DNA of 64,000 nucleotides from contig NZ_JAMYBK010000003.1 of the NCBI RefSeq assembly GCF_024127895.1, forward strand, positions 248,001 through 312,000. Reading direction: 5' to 3'. The notes under the pieces are model-generated. The model was not told the DNA's origin, ran no database searches, and worked only from the letters and a program-made list of their open reading frames with translations. Within the stretch, counting starts at the first letter, position 1, and every line of letters begins with the position of its first letter. Both the position numbers and the translations under genes were made by a program. Source of the stretch: Pseudomonas guariconensis. Lineage in GTDB: Bacteria > Pseudomonadota > Gammaproteobacteria > Pseudomonadales > Pseudomonadaceae. Positions 34,627-42,425 of the stretch are shown in pieces.

Positions 34627-35787
34627 TCAGTGGCGGCTCAGGGTCTGCAGCAGCTCGTTCTTGGAAATGGTGCCTTTGAGGGCGCCGGCGCGGTCGAGCA
34701 CGGGTACCGGGTAAGGCAGGCTGGCAACGATACCCAGCACGTCATGCAGGGGCGTGTCGATGTACACCGGCTGCTGCTCGTGCAGGCTGTAGCGATCGCT
34801 GGCCGAGGCGCCGTTGACGTCGGTGTCGACCACACCAAGCAACTGGCCATGCTCGTCGACCAGGTAGCCGTACGGCACCCCGGGCTTGAAGCGTGGCGCC
34901 TTGCCGTTGACCCGGCACACCGTCTCTGGATCGAACTGGGCGACATCCCCTGCCTTGAGCACCCGCGAGCTGTCGAAGCCTTTGAAGAAGGTGCGCACGT
35001 ACTCGTTGGCCGGCTGGTTGATCAGCTCCTGGGGCGTGCCGATCTGCACCACCCGGCCGCCTTCCATGATCGCGATGCGATGGCCGATGCGGATGGCTTC
35101 CTCGATGTCGTGGGAAATGAAGATGATGGTGCGTTGCTGCTCGGCCTGCAGGCGGATCAGCTCGCCCTGCATCTCGCTGCGGATCAGTGGGTCGAGGGCC
35201 GAGAAGGCCTCGTCCATCAGCAGGATCGCCGGGTCGTTGGCCAGCGCGCGGGCTAGGCCCACGCGCTGCTGCATGCCACCGGAGAGCTGGTGCGGGTAAC
35301 TGTGCTCGTGGCCAGCGAGGCCAACCTGGCTCAAGGCTTCGCGGGCCCTGGCGTGGCGCTCCTGCTCCGGGACGCCGGCGATCTCCAGGCCGAAGGCGGT
35401 GTTCTCCAGCACGCTCATGTGGGGCATCAGGGCGAAGGACTGGAACACCATGCCCATTTCCTTGCGCCGCACGTCGAGCAAGTCCTTGTCGGACAGACCG
35501 GTGATCTCTCTGCCGTTGAGGTGGATACTGCCGGCGGTGGGTTCGATCAGGCGGTTGAACAAGCGCACCATGGTCGACTTGCCCGACCCGGACAGGCCCA
35601 TGATGACGAAGATCTCGCCACGCTTGACGGAAAAGCTTGCATCGAACACGCCGACGACGTGGCCGGTCTTGCTGAAAATCTCATTCTTGTCGGCACCCTT
35701 GCGCAACATCTCCATGGCCATGTCCGGGTTCGGACCAAACACCTTGAAAATATTGTTCACCGAAAGAATTTCATCGGCATGGCTCAT
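34627..35787 (-). CDS. proV: Quaternary-amine ABC transporter ATP-binding protein
   Basis: 386 residues. Walker A is GLSGSGKST, the Q-loop is MVFQSFALMPH, the signature is LSGGMQQR, Walker B is ILLMDEAFSALDP and the switch is SHD. The C-terminal third resembles CBS domains, which in the OpuA/ProV group respond to ionic strength. It powers ProW-mediated import. It is first in the proVWX-regulator order and is preceded by a 451-bp gap shared with a divergent LysR gene. Confidence 0.95.
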   Translation of the reverse strand: MSHADEILSVNNIFKVFGPNPDMAMEMLRKGADKNEIFSKTGHVVGVFDASFSVKRGEIFVIMGLSGSGKSTMVRLFNRLIEPTAGSIHLNGREITGLSDKDLLDVRRKEMGMVFQSFALMPHMSVLENTAFGLEIAGVPEQERHARAREALSQVGLAGHEHSYPHQLSGGMQQRVGLARALANDPAILLMDEAFSALDPLIRSEMQGELIRLQAEQQRTIIFISHDIEEAIRIGHRIAIMEGGRVVQIGTPQELINQPANEYVRTFFKGFDSSRVLKAGDVAQFDPETVCRVNGKAPRFKPGVPYGYLVDEHGQLLGVVDTDVNGASASDRYSLHEQQPVYIDTPLHDVLGIVASLPYPVPVLDRAGALKGTISKNELLQTLSRH

Positions 35788-36238
35788 ACGACCCTCTTCT
35801 TATGCTTATAACCAATCTTCAAACATCGCACTTCTCGGGTAAGGCGGGTTCGGATCAGTGCGAGTACGCTTGGCAGTCCGTTCAAGTTCGAACGCGAGTC
35901 AAACCGGCACGCAGGCGGCCCTGCTTGGAAAAATTCTCGACATCGATGTCTTCGATGCCGCGCCGTTGCTTTCACGTTAGGCCCAGGGGGGAGCGGGGTC
36001 CAACGACATTTAGGGCGCGCTAACCATTACCTGGGGTTATCAATGCCTTGGCGAGCGCGCTGTCCTGCAGGTTCCAGCGGGGCCACGGCTTCCCCAGGGC
36101 AAGCGCATACCGCCGCGAAGGGCCGCATGGCCGTGCCCCGCGCCCCGACGCAGCGGTTTACCGCCTGGGCGCTCCCACGCTAGAGTGAGGCACACCGCGC
36201 CCTCCCCAGCCCCACGAAGGACCTCGACACCCTGCCCC
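35788..36238. other. Intergenic region between proV and a divergent LysR gene
   Basis: 451 bp without a credible gene. Close to proV it holds AGAAGAGG, a likely ribosome site (about 35792-35799), and CTTATAACCAA at 35805-35815 (+ strand). The identical 11-mer occurs in the GntR/aldehyde dehydrogenase gap near 5.0 kb. A small GTTCGAAC palindrome lies near 35885-35892. The part near the LysR gene is GC-rich, with no clear hairpin terminator. Promoters for both genes must lie here; I could not fix them. Confidence 0.5.
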
Positions 36239-37246
36239 ATGGCCAGACACACCGAACCCGATCAGACCCTGATCAAGATGCCCTCCCTGCGTGCGGTCAA
36301 GGTCTTCGTCGCCGCCGCCAAGTATCAGAACTTCACCCGCGCCGCCGAGGCCCTGTGCGTGACCCAGGCGGCGGTCAGCCGGCAGATCCGCGAGCTCGAG
36401 GCGCACCTGGGCGCCGAACTGTTCACCCGCGCCGGGCGTGCGGTGGAGCTGACCGTGGCCGGCTCGATCTTCTTCGATGCGGTGCAGTTGTCGTTCGTCA
36501 ACATTTCCCAGGCCGCCGAGCGCATCCGCAGCAACACCAACACCAAGCACGTGGTCACCCTGTGCTGCTCGCCAGCGTTCTCCGCGCTCTGGCTCGGGCC
36601 TCGGCTGCCGCGGTTCTTCGAGGAGAACCCGGACATCGACATCAACCTCATCACCACCCAGAACTTCCTGTCCATGGAGCCGGGGGCGCGGCCGGACATC
36701 TTCATCTCCAAGCTGGGCAGGATCCACGAAGGCTACCGCTGCCAGCCGCTGAACCACGACATCATCTACCCGGTGTGCTCGCCCCAGTACCTGGAGCAGC
36801 ATCCGGAGCTGCGCACCCTGGAAGGCATCCGGGATGGGGCCCTGCTCAACCTCAGCCCTTATGGCCGCTCCCAGGTCGCCGAGCACGTGGACTGGAACGT
36901 TTGGCTGGCCTTCCATGACATCGACCTGAAGAGCCGGGCCAGCCAGGCACCGCACTTCTTCAACGCCAACGACTACAACCTGCTGGTGCAGCTCGCCCAG
37001 AGCCACCAGGGCGTGGTGCTCGGCTGGCATATCCTGGTGGCGCCGCTGGTCGCCCAGGGCCTGCTGGTGCGGCCGGTGCCCCAGGAGGTGGTGCTCAAGG
37101 ACACCTTCCACTACCTGTCGTTCAACGAAGACAAGGAGCACGACTCCAGCTGCCGCCGCCTGCGTGACTGGTTGCTGGCACAATACGAGCCACTGCAACG
37201 GGACGATCCCGGCGCCATAACGCCAGCTCATCGATCGCTCCGCTAG
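36239..37246 (+). CDS. LysR-family regulator (GcvA-like)
   Basis: 335 residues. The winged helix reads LRAVKVFVAAAKYQNFTRAA followed by CVTQAAVSRQIRELE. The substrate domain begins VTLCCSPAFSALWLGPRLP, the GcvA-like group that prefers small amino-acid or amine effectors. It is divergent from proVWX across 451 bp, so it may control that operon, although the GATase1-AraC gene is the stronger candidate. The start is uncertain: ATG 36239, or ATG 36278 which begins directly at the conserved domain; neither has a good ribosome site. Confidence 0.85.
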   Translation: MARHTEPDQTLIKMPSLRAVKVFVAAAKYQNFTRAAEALCVTQAAVSRQIRELEAHLGAELFTRAGRAVELTVAGSIFFDAVQLSFVNISQAAERIRSNTNTKHVVTLCCSPAFSALWLGPRLPRFFEENPDIDINLITTQNFLSMEPGARPDIFISKLGRIHEGYRCQPLNHDIIYPVCSPQYLEQHPELRTLEGIRDGALLNLSPYGRSQVAEHVDWNVWLAFHDIDLKSRASQAPHFFNANDYNLLVQLAQSHQGVVLGWHILVAPLVAQGLLVRPVPQEVVLKDTFHYLSFNEDKEHDSSCRRLRDWLLAQYEPLQRDDPGAITPAHRSLR

Positions 37247-37354
37247 CGACGAGCCGTGAGCAAGGCCGCAGTTCTTGCCATACACCGATGCTGTCAGAGC
37301 CGGCGATGGGCTCACAGGCGCCAAGCCGATCACCCATGGGGTAGTTTGCAGGGC

Positions 37355-37386
37355 CGTGTGGGAGCGGGCTTGCCCGCGAACAAGGC
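37355..37386. repeat. Single REP-like palindrome
   Basis: GTGTGGGAGCGGGCTTGCCC followed by GCGAACAAGG holds the GCGGGC-TT-GCCCGC core, the common form of pseudomonad REP sequences. It lies between the LysR gene and the convergent lipoprotein gene. Confidence 0.7.
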
Positions 37387-37430
37387 GCAACCCTTGCCCT
37401 GTACCGCTGGTATCACGACCGGCCCATAGG

Positions 37431-38162
37431 CTACTGCACCGGCAGGAAGTTCATCAGCAACAGGCTCTGCGCATAGTTCAGCCCGATCCTCCGGTAGCGC
37501 TCGTCGAGCATCTGCGCCAGCAGGTCCAGCCTCGCCACGATCTTGCCGAACTCCACCGCGAAACTCAGGTTGCTGCCCTCCTCGGAAATCTCGTTGGAGA
37601 ACAGCAACAGCACACCATTGGCATCCTGGCGCTGGCTGAGCATCCAGGTGGCCTTCTCGATATTGCGCGCAGCGTTGTTGACGAACAGCGGGTCGATGGT
37701 ATCGGTCATGTAGAACTCGGTGCGCCCGCCATGGGCGGTGATCAGCATGCTGCCGATGGCGTAGATGAAGGCACCGACCCGGTCGCCACGAAACTCCGGG
37801 CTCAAGGCATAGCTCAGCGCTGCCAGGTCGCGGCGGTTGCCCAGTTGCGGCAACGGCTGGCGCTGTTCGATGGCCAGGCGGATCTGCCGCTCGGCGGTGG
37901 CGGCATCGAGGTAGCCGGACTGCTTCCACTGGCTGGGGTTGCGCAGGTACAGCTTGTTCATCAGCAGGTACAGACTCTGCAGGTTGTCACGCATGGACAG
38001 GGTGGCCATGCGGTCGACGCTGGTCTGGAACAGCTCGCTGGGCTGACCGTCGCCGAACTGGCTGATGATGTCACGGCCCTGCTGCTGGGTGCAGGCGCAC
38101 AGGGCGGTCAACGCACCTGCCAGGAGCAGGCGCAGGGAGAGTCTGAGGTGTGGAGCAACCAT
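37431..38162 (-). CDS. Putative lipoprotein of unknown function
   Basis: 243 residues. The N-terminus is a signal sequence, LRLLLAGALTALCAC, with Cys in a lipobox-like context (two Cys, at about residues 23 and 25). The mature part is largely helical and has no domain I recognise; stretches such as GDRVGAFIYAIGSMLITAHGG and the C-terminal YAQSLLLMNFLPVQ look conserved in character. The protein is probably tethered to a membrane in the periplasm. Start ATG 38162 is preferred to GTG 38168. The neighbours give no clear functional link. Confidence 0.7.
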   Translation of the reverse strand: MVAPHLRLSLRLLLAGALTALCACTQQQGRDIISQFGDGQPSELFQTSVDRMATLSMRDNLQSLYLLMNKLYLRNPSQWKQSGYLDAATAERQIRLAIEQRQPLPQLGNRRDLAALSYALSPEFRGDRVGAFIYAIGSMLITAHGGRTEFYMTDTIDPLFVNNAARNIEKATWMLSQRQDANGVLLLFSNEISEEGSNLSFAVEFGKIVARLDLLAQMLDERYRRIGLNYAQSLLLMNFLPVQ

Positions 38163-38275
38163 CGGCACCGGGGTCTGGAATCAACGGCTGGGCCGGGAAT
38201 CGGCCCAACCTGACCAGACATAGAGCGCGCAAATGGGAAAAAGTGCGGCGGGCGGTTGCAACGCCGCCCCTTGGC

Positions 38276-39067
38276 TCACATCGCTTGGCGCAGCATCTGC
38301 ACCACCTGTGCATGCAGCGCCGGATCGCCACAGGCCACCACGCAGCCGCCGTGCTGCGCCGGGCCGCCGTCCCAGGCGGTGATCACCCCGCCCGCGCCCT
38401 CGATGATCGGGATCAGCGCCTGTACGTCGTAGGGCTGCAGGCTGGCCTCGACGATCACGTCGACGAAGCCGGACGCCAGCATGCAGTAGGCATAGCAGTC
38501 GCCACCGTAGCGCATCAACCGGGCACGGCCGGCCACGGCCTCGAAGGCCGCCTTGCGCGCGGGCGTGTCGAACATGTCCGGGGTGGTGCACATCAAGGTC
38601 GCCGCGGCCAGGTCGGCGCAGGCGCGGGTCTTCAAGGGTGTGCCGCTGCGCCAGGCGCCCTCGGGCGTGCCGACGAAACGCTCGCCGGTGAACGGCTGGT
38701 TCATCACCCCGAGGACCGGGCGCGTACCGTCGTTCAGGGCAATCAGCGTGCCCCACAATGGCAGGCCGGTGATGAAGGCGCGGGTGCCGTCGATCGGGTC
38801 GAGCACCCAGGTCAGCGGGCTGCTGCCAGCGGCCACGCCTTGCTCCTCGCCGAGGATACCGTGCTCCGGGTAGCGGGCCTGGATCTGCGCACGCATGGCA
38901 TCCTCGGCGGCCTTGTCGGCCACGGTGACCGGGTCGTACAGGCGCCCGCCCTTGTCCTCGACCTCCAGGCTCGCCCGGAAATACGGCTGGATCGCCGCCG
39001 CGGCGGCATCGGCCAACTGCTCGGCGAAGACGCGGAATTCGCCAATCTGCTCAGCACTCAGGGACAT
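38276..39067 (-). CDS. hisN: Histidinol-phosphatase, inositol-monophosphatase family
   Basis: 263 residues. Metal site motifs are GILGEEQG (Glu), WVLDPIDGTRAFITGLPLWG (Asp-x-Asp-Gly-Thr) and QPYDVQALIPIIEGAGG. The RAFITGLPLWG form after DPIDGT is typical of HisN rather than SuhB. It removes phosphate from histidinol phosphate in histidine synthesis. The start ATG 39067 has GAGG 8 nt upstream. It is a free-standing gene with no other his gene nearby, as is usual for hisN in pseudomonads. Confidence 0.88.
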   Translation of the reverse strand: MSLSAEQIGEFRVFAEQLADAAAAAIQPYFRASLEVEDKGGRLYDPVTVADKAAEDAMRAQIQARYPEHGILGEEQGVAAGSSPLTWVLDPIDGTRAFITGLPLWGTLIALNDGTRPVLGVMNQPFTGERFVGTPEGAWRSGTPLKTRACADLAAATLMCTTPDMFDTPARKAAFEAVAGRARLMRYGGDCYAYCMLASGFVDVIVEASLQPYDVQALIPIIEGAGGVITAWDGGPAQHGGCVVACGDPALHAQVVQMLRQAM

Positions 39068-39159
39068 GGGTCAGGCCTCGTTCAGGGAAAGGGCTCGCAT
39101 CATACCCGACTCCACCCGGGATCGAAGCCTGTGTCGAACCCAGGGTGGAGCGCGCCCAT

Positions 39160-39990
39160 TCAATCGGCGAAGTCGGTGGACAGCGACCATTCCCGCCAGT
39201 GCGCCAGTTCCCGCTCGACCAGGGCATGCTTGGCCTCGACCCGCGCGACCGCATCGCTGCCCAGCGGCAGGCGCAGCGGTGGCTGCTCGGCGTTGGCCAG
39301 GGCCAGCATGGCTTCGGCGAATCGTTGCGGGTCGCCCGGCTGGGCATGGTTGGCCGAAGCGGCGAAGGTGCGCATCTGGCCGACCGTCTGGTCATAGTCG
39401 GGCAGTTCCAGGGCAGTCTTGACCAGCGACTGGTCGTCGAGAAAATCGGTGCGGAAGAACCCCGGCTCGACCACGGTCACCTTGATGCCCAATGGCGCCA
39501 GCTCCTGGTGCATGGCCTCGCTGATGCCCTCCACGGCGAACTTGGTCGAGCCGTACACGCCCCAGCCCATGTAAGCCTGGTAGCCACCCAGCGAAGAGAT
39601 GTTGATGAGGTGACCGCTGCGCTGGCGGCGCATGTGCGGCAGCACCGCGCGGCTGACGTTGAGCACGCCGAACACGTTGGTGGCGAACAGCCGCTCGGTC
39701 TCGCTGGCGCTGGTTTCCTCCACCGCCCCCAGCACCCCGAAACCGGCATTGTTGACCAGGACATCGATACGGCCGAAGCGCTTGATGCCTGCAGCCACGG
39801 CCTGGTGGGCCTGTTCTTCGCAGGTGACGTCCAGGCGCACGGCCAGCAGGTTCGGCTGCTGGCCCAGGCGGGCCTCGATGTCCTCGGGCTTGCGTGCGGT
39901 GGCGATGACCGCATCGCCGGCCGCCAGGGCCTGTTGGGCGATCAGTGCACCGAATCCGCGGGAAGCGCCAGTGATGAGCCAGGTACGCAT
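39160..39990 (-). CDS. Short-chain dehydrogenase/reductase
   Basis: 276 residues. NAD(P) loop TGASRGFG, then LDVTCEEQA, NNAGFGVLG, the catalytic Ser in NISSLGGYQ, and Tyr/Lys in WGVYGSTKFAVEG. The Arg after the first Gly loop and the ATARKPEDI stretch suggest NADP. The group is the large set of oxidoreductases with unknown carbonyl substrates. ATG 39990 has a full AGGAGG ribosome site. It is divergent from a LysR gene by about 130 bp, a common regulatory pair. The frame continues upstream past the LysR start but that part is not coding. Confidence 0.88.
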   Translation of the reverse strand: MRTWLITGASRGFGALIAQQALAAGDAVIATARKPEDIEARLGQQPNLLAVRLDVTCEEQAHQAVAAGIKRFGRIDVLVNNAGFGVLGAVEETSASETERLFATNVFGVLNVSRAVLPHMRRQRSGHLINISSLGGYQAYMGWGVYGSTKFAVEGISEAMHQELAPLGIKVTVVEPGFFRTDFLDDQSLVKTALELPDYDQTVGQMRTFAASANHAQPGDPQRFAEAMLALANAEQPPLRLPLGSDAVARVEAKHALVERELAHWREWSLSTDFAD

Positions 39991-40117
39991 GTCAATTCCT
40001 CCTGTAGACGACCCTGCACCGCGCAGGGCCTTGTCGATGAGTGAGGTCACTGTACGTCTGGGCGGTTGATGTGATAATCCCATGAATTTCGCATGCGCTT
40101 GTGAGGTGCATTCAACA

Positions 40118-41023
40118 ATGAAATCGCCCAGCACCGCCGACCTGTCGCTGTTCCTGTGCATCGCCCGGCACCTGAACTTCAGCCGCGCCGCCGTCGAACT
40201 GGGGCTCACGCCCTCGGCCCTGAGCCACGCCCTGCGCACCCTGGAAACCCGCCTGGGCGTGCGCCTGTTCAACCGCACCACGCGCAGCGTGGCCCTGACC
40301 GAGGCCGGCGAGCGCCTGTACCAGCGCCTGCAACCGGCCTTCCGCGATATCGCCGATGCCCTGGAAGATCTCGACAGCATGCGCGACAGCCCCTCTGGCA
40401 AGCTGCGCATCACCGCCGGCCGGGCCGCCGTGGAGCTGGCCTTGCTGCCGCTGGCCAGCCGTTTTTTGGCCGCCTACCCGGACGTGCGCCTGGAGATCGC
40501 CAGCGACGATGCCCTGGTGGACATGGTCGGTGCCGGCTTCGATGCCGGCGTACGCCTGGGCGAGCGCCTGCAGGCGGACATGGTGTCGCTGCCCATCGGC
40601 CCCTACCTGCGCTCGGTGGTGGTGGGCGCGCCGGCGTTCTTCGAGCGCCATCCGCGCCCCCGGCAACCCCACGACCTGCGCACCCTGCCCTGCATCGGCC
40701 ACCGTTTCCCCAGCGGTGCGCTGTACCGCTGGGAGTTCGAACGGGGTGGCATGCGCCTGGAGGTGGTGGACGTGCAGGGGCCACTGGTGCTCGGCGATGT
40801 CAGCCTGATGCCCGACGCCGCCCTGGAGGGCGTGGGCCTGGCCTATGTGTTCGAGGACATGGTCCGCGAGCACCTGGCCAGCGGCCGGCTGGTGCAGGTG
40901 CTGGAGGACTGGACGCCCTACTACCCGGGCTTGCACCTGTACTACCCGAGCCGACGCCATGTACCGGCAACCCTGAAGGCCTTCATCGAGTTCGTGCGCA
41001 GCCAGCGCGACGCCGATTTGTAA
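40118..41023 (+). CDS. LysR-family regulator, divergent from the SDR gene
   Basis: 301 residues from ATG 40118, with GAGGTG about 9 nt upstream; ATG 40082 is an in-frame alternative. The helix-turn-helix is NFSRAAVELGLTPSALSHAL, followed by RLFNRTTRSVALTEAGERL, the hallmark of the CrgA/DmlR-like group. The effector domain has DAGVRLGERLQADMVSLPIG. It probably controls the neighbouring SDR gene. It is followed by a second LysR gene with the same RLFNRTTRSVALTE pattern, so the two look like paralogues. Confidence 0.88.
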   Translation: MKSPSTADLSLFLCIARHLNFSRAAVELGLTPSALSHALRTLETRLGVRLFNRTTRSVALTEAGERLYQRLQPAFRDIADALEDLDSMRDSPSGKLRITAGRAAVELALLPLASRFLAAYPDVRLEIASDDALVDMVGAGFDAGVRLGERLQADMVSLPIGPYLRSVVVGAPAFFERHPRPRQPHDLRTLPCIGHRFPSGALYRWEFERGGMRLEVVDVQGPLVLGDVSLMPDAALEGVGLAYVFEDMVREHLASGRLVQVLEDWTPYYPGLHLYYPSRRHVPATLKAFIEFVRSQRDADL

Positions 41024-41131
41024 CGCCAGGTTGCAGGCCCTCCTGCGGCCACTGGCGTTTTGCCCCCATGCTGTTTTTACTTGCAGAGTGCCTGGCGCGT
41101 GGCTGGGCTGCCGACGGCTGGAGATCCCGCC

Positions 41132-42058
41132 ATGCGCCAAGACCACCTCGATGGCCTGGTCACCTTTCTTGCAGTGGCCGAGGAGAAAGGCTTCTCCACG
41201 GCCGCCGTGCGCCTGGGCGTCTCGCCCTCGGCGGTCAGCCAGAGCATTCGCAGCCTGGAGCATCGCCTGGGGCTGGTGCTGTTCAACCGCACCACCCGCA
41301 GCGTGGCCTTGACCGAGGTCGGCGAGCGCTTCCTGGAGCGGGTCCAGCCGGCCCTGGAGGCCTTGACCAATGCCTCCCGCGAACTGGGCCGCGAGGCCGA
41401 CCACCCCAGTGGGCTGTTGCGCCTGAACGTGCTGCGGGCCAGCTACCTGATCGTGCTGCAACCGATCCTGCGGCGCTTTCTCGCCACCTACCCGGAGATC
41501 AGCCTGGAGCTGCGGGTGGAGAACCAACTGGTAGACATCATCGCCCAGGGGTTCGACGCCGGTATCCGCTTCGGTGCGGCGGTCGACAAGGACATGGTCG
41601 CCCTGACGGTCGGCCCGCCGCTGCAGGCGCAGGTCATCGCCGCCCCCGACTACCTGGCCCGCCATGGCCGCCCCCAGCATCCACGGGCGTTGCTCGAGCA
41701 CGACTGCATCGGTTTTCGCCACAGCAGCAGCGGGCAGATCGAACGCTGGGCCTTCAGCCGCGGCAACGAGCACTTCGAGTTGCAGGTGCGTGGGCGCCTG
41801 GTGCTCAACGACTCGGAGATCCTCGTACGCTCGGCCCTCGATGGGCTGGACATCGCCTACATGATCAATGGCTATATCGAGCCCTTTCTCGCGCAAGGGC
41901 GCCTGGTGCGCCTGCTGGAGGACTGGAGCCCGTGCTTTCCCGGCTTGCAGCTGTACTACCCGGATCGCCGCCGGGTGCCGGCCAAGCTGCGGGCATTGAT
42001 CGACTTCCTGCGCGCGGAATGGGCGCAGGCGCCATTGGTGGAGGAGTTGCTGTCGTGA
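41132..42058 (+). CDS. Second LysR-family regulator, paralogue of its neighbour
   Basis: 308 residues. DNA-binding part GFSTAAVRLGVSPSAVSQSI followed by LFNRTTRSVALTEVGERFLE; effector part DAGIRFGAAVDKDMVALTVG. ATG 41132 has GGAG 8 nt upstream. It lies 109 bp after the first LysR gene in the same direction. No dedicated target gene is next to it: the adjacent + strand sequence is a degraded xdhC end and then the convergent iorB gene. Confidence 0.87.
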   Translation: MRQDHLDGLVTFLAVAEEKGFSTAAVRLGVSPSAVSQSIRSLEHRLGLVLFNRTTRSVALTEVGERFLERVQPALEALTNASRELGREADHPSGLLRLNVLRASYLIVLQPILRRFLATYPEISLELRVENQLVDIIAQGFDAGIRFGAAVDKDMVALTVGPPLQAQVIAAPDYLARHGRPQHPRALLEHDCIGFRHSSSGQIERWAFSRGNEHFELQVRGRLVLNDSEILVRSALDGLDIAYMINGYIEPFLAQGRLVRLLEDWSPCFPGLQLYYPDRRRVPAKLRALIDFLRAEWAQAPLVEELLS

Positions 42059-42276
42059 TGCGGACCTTCATTCAGTGATCGTCCAGGGCCGCCTCGCGCC
42101 CCAGTATTTGCTAGGGCCGAACACTATGAAGCCCTGCTTCAAGCCCCTTGCAGCAAGCCCCCGTCAATGCTTCGCCGATCCTGTTGAATAATCTGCATTC
42201 GGGCAACGAAGCGGAAAGCACGCGCATGAGCGAGATCGGCAGGCTGCTGGCCGCCCTGGCCAGCCAGGCCAGGGAT

Positions 42277-42422
42277 GGCCTGGATATCGCGCCGAGGGCC
42301 CGGAAGCCGTGGCCTTGTCGGTGCTGGCGGAGATCGCCGGGCACTTCAACGGCCGCGACGGCCGCCCGCTGCGCCTGCGCAACGCCCCCATCCACGATGG
42401 CCTGGGGGCGTTGCACGGCTGA
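42277..42422 (+). pseudogene. Remnant of an XdhC-family molybdenum-cofactor insertion gene (C-terminus only)
   Basis: The frame ending with TGA at 42420-42422 reads AEGPEAVALSVLAEIAGHFN followed by GRDGRPLR. This is like the end of XdhC proteins, where a GLDIG..TPEEIALSILAEI pattern is usual. The preceding GLDIA piece is in another frame (42277-42290), implying a frameshift, and nothing upstream resembles the other ~270 residues of XdhC. XdhC loads Mo cofactor into xanthine-dehydrogenase-type enzymes such as IorB, which is next door and convergent. The short length keeps this tentative. The surrounding 42059-42276 holds no other gene that I can support. Confidence 0.5.
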
Positions 42423-42425
42423 GCC

